From Ewingella allii (GTDB taxonomy: Bacteria > Pseudomonadota > Gammaproteobacteria > Enterobacterales > Enterobacteriaceae), in the NCBI RefSeq assembly GCF_044430645.1, contig NZ_JAWUDN010000006.1:1-64000 (forward strand): DNA of 64,000 nt. Direction: 5' to 3'. The position numbers and the translations under genes were made by a program. Under the pieces are notes generated by a model. The model worked only from the letters and a program-made list of their open reading frames with translations. It was not told the DNA's origin and did not search any database. This document shows, piece after piece, positions 7,621 to 15,736 of the stretch. The number at the start of each line of letters is the position of its first letter. The stretch's first letter is position 1.

Positions 7621-8157
7621 ATGTCGAAAATTCACCAAGTGGCAGTGACGGAAGTGTTTGATGGCGCATTGAGTGAAACGGACCTCGACCAATTGGCGGA
7701 AACCCTGAATTTGGCGGTAGAGCAGGGGGCGAGCATTGGTTTTGTTCCGCCGTTCGCACATCCGCAGGCTGTGGCGTTTTGGCACAAACTCATTCCGGCA
7801 TTCATCTCCGGCGAGCGTCGGCTGCTGGTAGCCCGGCTGAACGGCAGGATTGTCGGCACGGTACAACTGGCGGTGAGCCAACCCGCCAATGGCGCACATC
7901 GGGCAGAGATCAATAAGCTGATGGTGCATCCCGCAGCCCGTCGTTTGGGGATTGCGCGTTCGCTGATGGTGGCGATTGAAGAAGTGGCACGCAGCGCGGG
8001 TAAGCAACTGCTGGTGCTGGATACCATCACCGACGGAGCCGCCGAGGGGCTTTATCGCTCGTTAGGGTATGAGGTGGCGGGGCAGATCCCACAGTATGCG
8101 ATGTCAACGCAAGGACAACTTGAGCCGACCACGGTGATGTTTAAGGTATTGGGGTGA
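7621..8157 (+). CDS. GNAT family N-acetyltransferase
   Basis: A 178-residue GNAT enzyme transferring an acetyl group from acetyl-CoA to an amine. The fold signature is visible: VGTVQLAV (beta 4), then the acetyl-CoA loop LMVHPAARRLGIARSLM near residues 100-116, and LYRSLGYEVAG near the C-terminus. The substrate is unknown; this subgroup is often annotated as acting on small molecules or antibiotics without proof. A strong TGAGGAGG ribosome site precedes the ATG. It lies 31 nt after the XRE/cupin gene and 3 nt before a second GNAT gene, so it is operonic. Confidence 0.88.
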   Translation: MSKIHQVAVTEVFDGALSETDLDQLAETLNLAVEQGASIGFVPPFAHPQAVAFWHKLIPAFISGERRLLVARLNGRIVGTVQLAVSQPANGAHRAEINKLMVHPAARRLGIARSLMVAIEEVARSAGKQLLVLDTITDGAAEGLYRSLGYEVAGQIPQYAMSTQGQLEPTTVMFKVLG

Positions 8158-8160
8158 AAG

Positions 8161-8634
8161 ATGTCGGGACAGTGGATTATTGAACCGGCAGAGGTGACGG
8201 GGGCCGACGCCCAAGGGCTTTTGGAATCACTCTCGCAGTGCTTACAGCAAATCACCGGCGACAGCGGCGTTTCCTCTTTTTCGCCACGAGAGATGGCGGA
8301 GCATGGTGCCCTTTTTGTTGTTGCTCGTAATGATAAGGGAGTGGCTGTCGGCTGTGGCGCGCTTCGACCATTGAAAGCCGGCGTTGCAGAATTAAAGCGT
8401 ATGTACGCGCAGCCTGATTCGCCGGGAGCAGGGACCAAGATTCTGCAATACCTTGAAGCTGAGGCAAGGCACTTAGGCTATCAACACATCTGGCTGGAAA
8501 CTCGACGAGTCAATGAACGTGCTGTCGGCTTCTATCTTGCTCGCGGTTATCAGCAAATCGAGAATTACGGCCACTATCAAGGCCGGGCGGAAGCCATTTG
8601 CTTTGCAAAAAACCTTAACCATGAAGGTTGGTAA
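8161..8634 (+). CDS. GNAT family N-acetyltransferase
   Basis: A second GNAT enzyme of 157 residues. The acetyl-CoA region reads A-ELKRMYAQPDSPGAGTKIL (about residues 76-96), followed by LGYQHIWLETRRVNERAVGFYLARGYQ. The P-x-S-P-G-A-G-x-x-I variant of the Q-x-x-G-x-G/A motif is unusual but seen in this subgroup. It follows the other acetyltransferase by 3 nt. The two are not close paralogues, so the operon probably makes two different acetylations under one XRE/cupin regulator. Confidence 0.85.
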   Translation: MSGQWIIEPAEVTGADAQGLLESLSQCLQQITGDSGVSSFSPREMAEHGALFVVARNDKGVAVGCGALRPLKAGVAELKRMYAQPDSPGAGTKILQYLEAEARHLGYQHIWLETRRVNERAVGFYLARGYQQIENYGHYQGRAEAICFAKNLNHEGW

Positions 8635-8667
8635 TCCCCCGGATTTTCTGACTCATTTAAAAGGTAA

Positions 8668-8697
8668 CAGGGGCTAATCTCGATAGATTACCCCCTG
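8668..8697. terminator. Hairpin between convergent genes
   Basis: A 13-bp stem with one mismatch (CAGGGGCTAATCT against AGATTACCCCCTG, loop CGAT) lies between the GNAT gene and the oppositely oriented phosphatase gene. Only a weak T-rich tract follows on the minus strand. It is probably a bidirectional terminator. Confidence 0.55.
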
Positions 8698-8749
8698 CTA
8701 TATACCATCTCACTTGGTCACTGTGGGCCGATACCAGCGAGTTAGGAAC

Positions 8750-9556
8750 TTATTTCCCGTTCCACGCCTTCAAGTTTGTATCACGCACTTTCAGCTTCTG
8801 TTCTGGCGTCAGCTTGTTGTATTCCGCAGCCAGGCCGCTTTCCCAGTCGCCGTACAGTGGGTTTGGCAACACGATGAACTGGGTGCCGAACTGCTTGTAG
8901 TTCTGGTTTACGAAGGCGCGACGCTGGGTGTTGTCTTTGTGATAGGTCGCGGCACCGAAGTCGTTCAGGTTGTCACCGGCGTAAATCACGATGTTATAAC
9001 CCGCGGCTTTGATGGAGTCGAAACGCGCCTGTTTGTTCGAAGTGTCGCTGCTCAGTAACAGGGTTTTCTCGTTCACGCCGGTGAAGCCCAGACGGTTTAG
9101 GTTTTCCAGCGTGGCGGCGTATTCGCTGGTTTTACGGTTCGATACATAGAACATGGTGCCGCCGTGGGAGTTAACATAGTTGGCGAAATTCACCGCGCCC
9201 GGCACGGCGGTTGCCTGCTTGGCGGCGGTCCATTCAGACCAGGTTTTGCTGTCGAATGGCTTGTTGGCTTTAACCTGCCACGCGCTGTAGGCGCTGTTAT
9301 CAATCATGGTTTCGTCGAGATCGACTACCACGGCTTTAGGCTTGCCATCCAAAGGCTTAGCATTGTCAAAGGCGACGGTTGCTGCGTTGAAAGCCTGATA
9401 AGTCAGCGCCTGATATTCACCAGACTGTTGGAACCAGTTGAGGGCCATCACCGATTGGTCGTTCAGCTTCTGTTGGTCTTGGGCAGCTTTTGGCGCACAG
9501 CCCGTCAGAGCCAGCATAACCAGCGCAGCGGTGGCGCACAGCGTCATCTTTTTCAT
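8750..9556 (-). CDS. Class C acid phosphatase, lipoprotein e(P4) family
   Basis: An outer-membrane-anchored HAD phosphatase of 268 residues that hydrolyses nucleoside monophosphates and similar phosphoesters so the cell can take up the product. The lipobox LTGC puts the lipidated Cys at residue 20. The HAD nucleophile motif is VVVDLDETMIDNS near residues 76-88. A second Asp lies in VIYAGDNLNDFG near 190. Length and order match the Haemophilus e(P4) family. It is transcribed alone, with hairpins on both sides. Confidence 0.92.
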   Translation of the reverse strand: MKKMTLCATAALVMLALTGCAPKAAQDQQKLNDQSVMALNWFQQSGEYQALTYQAFNAATVAFDNAKPLDGKPKAVVVDLDETMIDNSAYSAWQVKANKPFDSKTWSEWTAAKQATAVPGAVNFANYVNSHGGTMFYVSNRKTSEYAATLENLNRLGFTGVNEKTLLLSSDTSNKQARFDSIKAAGYNIVIYAGDNLNDFGAATYHKDNTQRRAFVNQNYKQFGTQFIVLPNPLYGDWESGLAAEYNKLTPEQKLKVRDTNLKAWNGK

Positions 9557-9662
9557 TCACTATCACCTTTGATTTTTAGTATTAGTAAGAAAATCCTCCA
9601 AAACTGTAGCAGATTCATAGGATTAAGGAAGAGTGAAAAGTCAGTTACGGGAGACAGGCAAT

Positions 9663-9687
9663 AAAAAAGCCGGGGGATGAGCCCGGC
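9663..9687 (-). terminator. Rho-independent terminator of the porin gene
   Basis: On the minus strand a GCCGGG/CCCGGC stem is followed by a run of six T. It lies about 65 nt beyond the porin stop codon. Confidence 0.8.
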
Positions 9688-9752
9688 GAAGTGTTCACAG
9701 AGAATTTATGACAATGAGGTCTTATTTGATGAAGGTTACTTCTTACTACAAG

Positions 9753-10853
9753 TTAGAACTGGTAAACCAGGCCTAACGCAACAACATCGTCGTTGTTCAG
9801 TTTCAGTGTATTATTATCGTTCAGCTGGTTGATTTTATAGTCAACAAAGGCTGACATATTTTTGTTGAAATAATAATAGGTCGCTACGTCGATATATTTC
9901 GCCAAATCTGCATCGCCAATGCCTTCAATATCTTTAGCTTTGGTCTGAACATAACCCAATGATGGACGCAGACCCCAGTCGAATTGATATTGCGCAACGG
10001 TTTCGAAGGTCTGAGTTTTATTTGCGAAGCCGCTCACTGATGCAGGAGTACCTGCCAGGCTGCCCGGTACGGAAATAGCGTACAGGTTGCGAGTTTCAGC
10101 ATAAATAGCTGCTAAATAAACGCTGTTATTGTCATATTTCAGACCACCAGTCCATGCGTCAGCTTTATCGCCTTTGCCGTAACGAACCGCAGTTTGTGCT
10201 GAAGTACGGTCAGAAGAAGAGTAGGCACCGCCGACGCTCACGCCTGAATCACCGAAGGCGTAAGTGGTAGACAGCGCGTAGCCGTCGCCGTTAGCCGTGT
10301 TCAGAGAACGGCCGTCGTTTTCGTTCTTACCTTGGTACTGAACGGCGACGTTCAGACCATCAACCAGGCCGAAGAAGCCGCGGTTACGGTAGGTTGCTAC
10401 GCCGTTAGCACGGCCTGTCAGGAAGCGGTCTGCCTTGGTGTAACCGTCGCCACCGAACTCTGGGAACATATCGGTCCAGGCTTCTACATCGTACAGCGCG
10501 CCGTAGTTACGGCCGTAGTCGAATGAGCCATATTGAGCGAATTTCAGACCGGCAAAGCCCAGACGCGTTTTGGTGTCTTGGGTGCCTTGAGCTTCTGAAT
10601 GGTTTGCAGCGACTTGATATTCCCACTGGCCATAACCGGTCAGAATATCGTTAATTTGTGTCTGGCCTTTAAAACCGAAACGAACATAAGTCTGGTCGCC
10701 ATCAACACCGGCATTATCAGAAATATAATGTTCGGCTTTAACTTTTCCGTACAGGTCCAGTTTGTTACCGTCTTTATTATAAACTTCGGCTGCGTGTGCC
10801 CCGGATGCAATCAGTAAACCAGGAATTAATAATGCCAGAATCTTATGTTTCAT
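9753..10853 (-). CDS. OmpC/OmpF-type general porin
   Basis: A trimeric outer-membrane porin of 366 residues for passive diffusion of small hydrophilic solutes. The signal peptide ends with GAHA at residue 21 and the mature protein opens AEVYNKDGNKLDLYGKV, the enterobacterial porin hallmark. The constriction-loop motif PEFGGD lies near residue 131. The chain ends in Phe after VALGLVYQ, as needed for assembly. It has a long 5' region (10854-11156). It could be called ompC or ompF, and the sequence alone does not decide which. Confidence 0.93.
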   Translation of the reverse strand: MKHKILALLIPGLLIASGAHAAEVYNKDGNKLDLYGKVKAEHYISDNAGVDGDQTYVRFGFKGQTQINDILTGYGQWEYQVAANHSEAQGTQDTKTRLGFAGLKFAQYGSFDYGRNYGALYDVEAWTDMFPEFGGDGYTKADRFLTGRANGVATYRNRGFFGLVDGLNVAVQYQGKNENDGRSLNTANGDGYALSTTYAFGDSGVSVGGAYSSSDRTSAQTAVRYGKGDKADAWTGGLKYDNNSVYLAAIYAETRNLYAISVPGSLAGTPASVSGFANKTQTFETVAQYQFDWGLRPSLGYVQTKAKDIEGIGDADLAKYIDVATYYYFNKNMSAFVDYKINQLNDNNTLKLNNDDVVALGLVYQF

Positions 10854-11156
10854 TTTATATACCCTGCTTTCCCATTATCTCTTTTTATATAAAAAGAGAC
10901 TAAAAGGGTTTTATTTAAAGGACGCGAGTCATCTCATGTACTGTGCTTTCAATGTGTGCCTGAAATTTTCACAGCGAGGATTTTTTACCTTATGTTTGTG
11001 ATCGATTTATGACAGAAAAAAATGAACTTTCTTTTTGTTTTACAAATGCACCTAGATTTACATCTTCCGAAACAGGATTTGCAGGCTGATCCGCAGGCCG
11101 GTCTGTGGGACAATGGGTAGCAGAATCTCTCAGTAACTCAATTTTATAAGGGTTGA
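10854..11156. promoter_or_regulatory. Divergent porin/dinG promoter region
   Basis: This is 303 nt between divergent genes. On the porin side there is an AT-rich stretch with repeated T-T-A-C / G-T-A-A-A elements (about 11035-11065), where OmpR sites would be expected. A TGTGATCGATTTATGACA sequence near 10996 resembles a weak CRP site. I found no consensus LexA box (CTGT-N8-ACAG) on the dinG side, although dinG is SOS-induced in E. coli. The individual sites are suggestive only. Confidence 0.4.
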
Positions 11157-13328
11157 ATGGCGCTTTCCCCCGCAGTCAAAGATCAGATAAGCCAGTGGTA
11201 CAAAGCCCTGCAACAACAAATTCCGGATTTTATCTCCCGAGCGCCACAGCGACAGATGATCGCTGAGGTTGCCAAGGCGTTTTCTGGCGATGCTGCACGT
11301 CATTTGGCGATTGAAGCGCCCACCGGCGTGGGCAAAACCCTGTCCTATCTGATCCCCGGTATTGCTGTAAGCCGTGAGGAGGAGAAGCCGTTAATCGTCA
11401 GCACCGCTAATGTGGCGTTGCAGGATCAGATCTACAGCAAAGACCTGCCGCTGCTGAAAAAGATTATTCCTGACCTCAAGTTCACCGGTGCCTTTGGCCG
11501 CCGACGTTACGTCTGCCCGCGCAACCTGTCGATGATGAGCAACGAGAATGCGCAGGGCGATTTAGGGCTGTTCCTCGGCGACGAGCTGGCACCTTCAAAC
11601 TCAGAAGAGCAGAAGTTTTCCAAGACGCTGGAAACCGCGCTGGCGCGCTACCAGTGGGATGGCCTGCGCGACCACTATCAGCAGATGATTCAGGACTCCT
11701 TGTGGGAAAAAATCAGTACCGACAAGGCTAACTGCCTGAACCGCAACTGCCATTACTATAAAGAGTGCCCCTATTTTGTGGCGCGAAAAGAGATTGAAAC
11801 CGCCGACGTGGTGGTGACCAACCACGCGTTGGTGATGGCCGCGCTGGAGTCTGACATGGTGCTCCCCCCGGCCAAAGACCTGCTGTTAGTGCTCGACGAA
11901 GGCCACCACCTGCCCGACGTCGCCCGCGACGCCCTGGAGGTCGAGGCCAATATCTCGGCGGTGTGGAACCATCTGCAACTCGATAACTTTGTTCGCCAGA
12001 TTGAGCAGTGCCTTGGGTTATTCACCCCGAAAAACCCGCCGCCGCTGACCAACGCCGAGCGGCTGCACAACCACTGCGCCGAGATGCGCGAGCTGTTGTT
12101 GTCGATTGAGCAGCAGATTAGCCAATATCTGCCGCCCGACGCGTCGGAGGCCGAGCACCGTTTCGAGATGGGCGCGCTTTCTCCTGAGCTGACCGAGCAG
12201 TGCGCGCGGCTGTTTAAACTGACCGACGCGCTGCGCGGTTTGGCCGAGTTCATGCTCAATGATCTCAGCGAAAAGACCGGCAAACACGACATTGGCCGTC
12301 TGCATCGGGCGATTTTGCACATGAGCCGCATGCTGGGTTATCTCGAAACCATGAGCAAGCTCTGGCGGCTGGCGGCGATGGAAAAAGCCTCCAACGCGCC
12401 AATCAGCAAATGGGTGACGCGGGAGTTTTTCGACAACCAAAGCCATCTGATGCTGCACTGCGTGGGCATTCGCGTCAGCGAACAGTTGGAAAAACTGCTG
12501 TGGCGCAAGGTGCCTCACGTGGTGATCACCTCCGCCACGCTGCGCTCGCTGAACAGCTTCTCCCGCCTGCAAGAGATGACCGGTTTGAATGAAAAGGCGG
12601 GCGATCGCTTCGTCAGTCTGGATTCGCCGTTTAACCATATTGAGCAGGGCAAGCTGGTAATTCCGCAGATGAAAAACGAGCCGATGATGGTCAATGAGGC
12701 GGCTCATTTGGAAGAGATGGCCGACTTCTTCCGCGCCGAGTTAGCCAAAGGTGAACACAAAGGCCAACTGGTGCTGTTTGCCAGCAATCGGGCGTTGCAG
12801 CAGTTTGTCAGCCTGATGCCCGACCTGAGACTAATGCTGCTGGTGCAGGGCGATCAGCCACGCTACCGCCTGGTGGAAGAGCATCGTCGGCGGGTTGAGG
12901 CGGGCACCACGAGCGTGCTGATTGGTCTGCAATCCTTTGCCGAAGGCTTGGATCTCAAAGGGGATCTGCTCACTCAGGTGCACATCCATAAAATTGCTTT
13001 TCCGCCAATCGACAGCCCGGTGATTTTGACCGAGGGCGAGTGGCTGAAAACCCTGAAACGCTATCCGTTTGAAGTACAGAGCCTGCCGAGCGCGTCATTC
13101 AACCTGATTCAGCAGGTAGGGCGTCTGATCCGCAGCCACGAATGCCGCGGCGAAATCGTGATTTACGACCGTCGGCTGATCAGTAAAAACTATGGCTCGC
13201 GGCTGCTGGCGGCGCTGCCGATTTTCCCTATCGAGCAGCGAGAAATGCCCGCCCCCGGCTCGGTAAAACGCCCGGACCGGCTAAAAAGCACCACTAAAGT
13301 GGTCAAACGCCGCCGCAAAGCGCGCTAA
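11157..13328 (+). CDS. dinG: ATP-dependent DNA helicase DinG
   Basis: A superfamily 2, XPD-like 5'-3' DNA helicase of 723 residues (E. coli 716) that resolves R-loops, D-loops and forked structures. Walker A reads APTGVGKT near residues 54-61. A [4Fe-4S] cluster is indicated by YVCPRN near 120 and the CLNRNCHYYKECP triplet near 194-205. The Walker B box DEGHH is near 248 and the last helicase motif is QVGRLIRS near 652. The gene order dinG then ybiB downstream matches E. coli, although a PaiB-like gene is inserted between them. No SOS box is obvious upstream. Confidence 0.96.
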   Translation: MALSPAVKDQISQWYKALQQQIPDFISRAPQRQMIAEVAKAFSGDAARHLAIEAPTGVGKTLSYLIPGIAVSREEEKPLIVSTANVALQDQIYSKDLPLLKKIIPDLKFTGAFGRRRYVCPRNLSMMSNENAQGDLGLFLGDELAPSNSEEQKFSKTLETALARYQWDGLRDHYQQMIQDSLWEKISTDKANCLNRNCHYYKECPYFVARKEIETADVVVTNHALVMAALESDMVLPPAKDLLLVLDEGHHLPDVARDALEVEANISAVWNHLQLDNFVRQIEQCLGLFTPKNPPPLTNAERLHNHCAEMRELLLSIEQQISQYLPPDASEAEHRFEMGALSPELTEQCARLFKLTDALRGLAEFMLNDLSEKTGKHDIGRLHRAILHMSRMLGYLETMSKLWRLAAMEKASNAPISKWVTREFFDNQSHLMLHCVGIRVSEQLEKLLWRKVPHVVITSATLRSLNSFSRLQEMTGLNEKAGDRFVSLDSPFNHIEQGKLVIPQMKNEPMMVNEAAHLEEMADFFRAELAKGEHKGQLVLFASNRALQQFVSLMPDLRLMLLVQGDQPRYRLVEEHRRRVEAGTTSVLIGLQSFAEGLDLKGDLLTQVHIHKIAFPPIDSPVILTEGEWLKTLKRYPFEVQSLPSASFNLIQQVGRLIRSHECRGEIVIYDRRLISKNYGSRLLAALPIFPIEQREMPAPGSVKRPDRLKSTTKVVKRRRKAR

Positions 13329-13427
13329 CCAAGCTGTACCACGCCTTTTCCGCAAAACTGTGTCTTTACTGTTCTCTTAATCGTCGTTATCAATAGATTC
13401 ATAACTGACGGTTAAGAGACTTCATCA

Positions 13428-14069
13428 ATGTATTTACCCGCTGCATTTAAACAACAAGACGTTCAGGCTCAGGCGGAGCTTATCCGCCAGTATCCACTGG
13501 GACTGTTGATTTCCAACGGGCCTGAGGGTTTTGAAGCCAACCCGATCCCTTTTTTGGTGGATGTCGACGCTGACGGCCAGCTGACGCTGCGCGCCCATCT
13601 TTCGCGCGGCAATGCCCAGTGGAAATCGCTGGCCGAAAACGGACATTGCATGGTGGTGTTTCAGGGGGTTGAGGGCTATGTCTCGCCGTCCTGGTATCCC
13701 TCGAAGCAGCAAAACGGCGGAAAAACGGTTCCTACCTGGAACTACGCCACGGTGCAGGTTAGCGGCGAAGCTAAGATTATCGACAGCCCCGGCTGGTTGC
13801 TAACCCTACTCAAAGCACTGACCACCCAGCATGAAGCGGGGCAGCGAGAGCCGTGGGCGGTGAGTGACGCCCCTGATAACTTCATCGCCGCGCAGTTGAA
13901 AGGCATCGTGGGCTTTGAGCTGGTGGCGCGCAAAGTTGAGGGGAAATGGAAGCTGAGCCAGAACCGCAGCGCCGAAGACGTTAATGGCGTAATCGATGGC
14001 CTGAAAGAGCTGCAAGGCGACGCCAGCCCGCTGGCGCAGGCGATGGTCAACGCCAAATCCGACAAATGA
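13428..14069 (+). CDS. PaiB-like FMN-binding protein
   Basis: A 213-residue member of the PaiB family, a split-barrel flavin-reductase-like fold. Signatures are the opening MYLPAAF, LLISNGPEGFEANPIPF near residues 26-42, and the central SPSWYPSK then VPTWNYATV near 85-110. In Bacillus, PaiB with PaiA represses sporulation and protease genes. In Enterobacterales the role is untested, and FMN-dependent chemistry is as likely as transcriptional control. It is a single-gene unit between dinG and ybiB, which interrupts the E. coli order. Confidence 0.88.
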   Translation: MYLPAAFKQQDVQAQAELIRQYPLGLLISNGPEGFEANPIPFLVDVDADGQLTLRAHLSRGNAQWKSLAENGHCMVVFQGVEGYVSPSWYPSKQQNGGKTVPTWNYATVQVSGEAKIIDSPGWLLTLLKALTTQHEAGQREPWAVSDAPDNFIAAQLKGIVGFELVARKVEGKWKLSQNRSAEDVNGVIDGLKELQGDASPLAQAMVNAKSDK

Positions 14070-14145
14070 CCGGCGCGTTGCCGTTTTCCCTGATTGCTGG
14101 CTGAGTTATGCTGGCCTTATTCGATTTTCATCACATGGCAGACCA

Positions 14146-15108
14146 ATGGATTACACCAAACTGATTAAAGAAGTGGGCCGTGGAAAGAACCACGCCCGTG
14201 ACTTAGACCGCGAGCAGTCGCTGGCGCTGTATCGCGAGATGCTGGCGGGCGAAGTGCCTGATTTACAGCTCGGCGGCCTGCTGATTGCTTTGCGCATCAA
14301 GGGCGAGTCGGAAGAGGAGATGCTCGGTTTCTATCAGGCGATGGAAGAGCAGGTGATGCAGCTGCAAGCCCCTGCCGACAGGCCGATGCCGATTGTGATC
14401 CCCACTTATAACGGTGCGCGCAAGCAGGCCAACCTGACGCCATTGTTGGCGATGCTGCTAAGCAAGCTGGGCTTCCCGGTGCTGGTTCACGGCGTCGATG
14501 AAGACCCGACGCGCATCACCAGCGCGGAGATTTTCCGCCAGCTCGGTGTCGAGTCCGCGCAGGACCAGCAGCAGGCGCAGCAGCAGTTGGATGCAGGCCA
14601 GCAGCCGGTTTTCGTGCCGGTTTCCGTGCTCTGCCCGCCAATGGATAAGCAGCTGGCACTGCGCTGGCAGATGGGCGTTCGCAACAGCGCTCACACCCTA
14701 GCCAAGTTGATCACGCCTTTCGGCAAGCAGGACGTGCTGCGGCTGTCGAGCGTGTCGCACCCGGAATATATTCAGAAAGTTTCATCGTTTTTCCGCCAGG
14801 TGGAAGGGCGCGCGCTGCTGTCGCAAGGCACCGAAGGCGAGGTGTACGCCAACCCGCAGCGCTGTCCGGCCATCTATCTTCTCGCTAACGGCGAGCAGCA
14901 GGTGCTGGCCGACAAGCAGGAGTTCACCGATGTCGATCTGCCTGACAGTAAAGACGTCGCCACCACCGTCGCCTTCACTAACGCGTGTTTGCGAGGGGAG
15001 CGTGCTATCCCGCAGGCATTGCTCAATCAGCTTATCTGTTGTCTGGTCGGCGCGGGGGTGTCGCCGGATATGGCGGAAGCGCGGATGATTATTGAACAGG
15101 TGTTTTAG
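14146..15108 (+). CDS. ybiB: YbiB, TrpD2-type nucleic-acid-binding protein
   Basis: A 320-residue homologue of anthranilate phosphoribosyltransferase (TrpD2 group). E. coli YbiB has lost the enzyme activity, binds DNA/RNA non-specifically and is linked to the SOS response through its dinG neighbour. Visible features are the N-terminal helical domain (LIKEVGRGKNHARDLDREQ), the P-T-Y-N-G-A-R-K-Q-A-N-L loop near residue 86 that replaces the PRPP-binding glycine loop, and a basic central surface. The Gln-rich stretch around 140-150 (QDQQQAQQQL) is notable. Position downstream of dinG supports the identity. Confidence 0.92.
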   Translation: MDYTKLIKEVGRGKNHARDLDREQSLALYREMLAGEVPDLQLGGLLIALRIKGESEEEMLGFYQAMEEQVMQLQAPADRPMPIVIPTYNGARKQANLTPLLAMLLSKLGFPVLVHGVDEDPTRITSAEIFRQLGVESAQDQQQAQQQLDAGQQPVFVPVSVLCPPMDKQLALRWQMGVRNSAHTLAKLITPFGKQDVLRLSSVSHPEYIQKVSSFFRQVEGRALLSQGTEGEVYANPQRCPAIYLLANGEQQVLADKQEFTDVDLPDSKDVATTVAFTNACLRGERAIPQALLNQLICCLVGAGVSPDMAEARMIIEQVF

Positions 15109-15117
15109 GGGGCTTTT

Positions 15118-15141
15118 CTCCTCCCCTAATTAGGGGAGGAG
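15118..15141. repeat. 24-nt perfect palindrome after ybiB
   Basis: Half-site CTCCTCCCCTAA is followed directly by its reverse complement, a 12-bp stem without a loop. It begins 10 nt after the ybiB stop and has no T-tract. It resembles the GC-rich hairpin embedded in repeat R4 (51184-51214). It may be a REP-like dispersed palindrome that also protects or ends the ybiB message. Confidence 0.6.
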
Positions 15142-15282
15142 CAGAACAGCCTTCGATTAAGATTTTGTATTTCTCCCCATAAATCTATTCATATCCATCC
15201 TGAAGAGGTAAAATACTGGGTATTAATCATCTAGATTATGATTTTACTCATTTTTTTAAAAATAATTTAACGAGATAAATAC

Positions 15283-15624
15283 ATGGAAAAGTTACCCAAT
15301 TGCCCGGCTTGTAGTTCTGAATTCACATGGCAGGACGGCGCGATGCTCAATTGCCCTGAATGTGGACATGTTTGGTCTTTGGAAGGGGATGCCGATGCTC
15401 AGGACGACGCGCTGGTAGTGGTTGATGCTAATGGCAACACGCTGGTGGACGGCGACTCGGTGACCGTCATTAAAGATCTCAAAGTAAAAGGCAGCTCGTC
15501 GATGCTCAAGATTGGCACCAAAGTGAAAAGCATCCGTTTGTGCGAAGGTGACCACAATATTGACTGCAAAATTGACGGATTTGGTCAGATGAAACTCAAA
15601 TCTGAGTTCGTGAAGAAAAACTAA
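15283..15624 (+). CDS. yjdM: YjdM (PhnA) zinc-ribbon protein
   Basis: A 113-residue protein of the PhnA/YjdM family. The N-terminal zinc ribbon has CPAC (residues 8-11) and CPECGH (residues 26-31). The rest is a small beta barrel with LVDGDSVTVIKDLKVKG near 52-68. Despite the historical phnA name it is not needed for phosphonate breakdown in E. coli and its function is unsettled. It is monocistronic here. An AT-rich upstream stretch of about 170 nt probably holds its promoter, and the ribosome site is weak. Confidence 0.93.
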   Translation: MEKLPNCPACSSEFTWQDGAMLNCPECGHVWSLEGDADAQDDALVVVDANGNTLVDGDSVTVIKDLKVKGSSSMLKIGTKVKSIRLCEGDHNIDCKIDGFGQMKLKSEFVKKN

Positions 15625-15736
15625 GCTTTCCTGCCTCACATCCTCGTAACAACCGCGGTTCTCTCATGTCGACAGAACCGCCTTCTAAACATACACTCAA
15701 TGCATAATCTCGTTACCTATCAATAGAGAAGACTGC

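Noticed and set aside
10854..11156. LexA (SOS) box in front of dinG
   Set aside because: A CTGTGGGACAATGGGTAGCAG stretch looked promising, but the spacing between CTG and CAG is wrong for the CTGT-N8-ACAG consensus.
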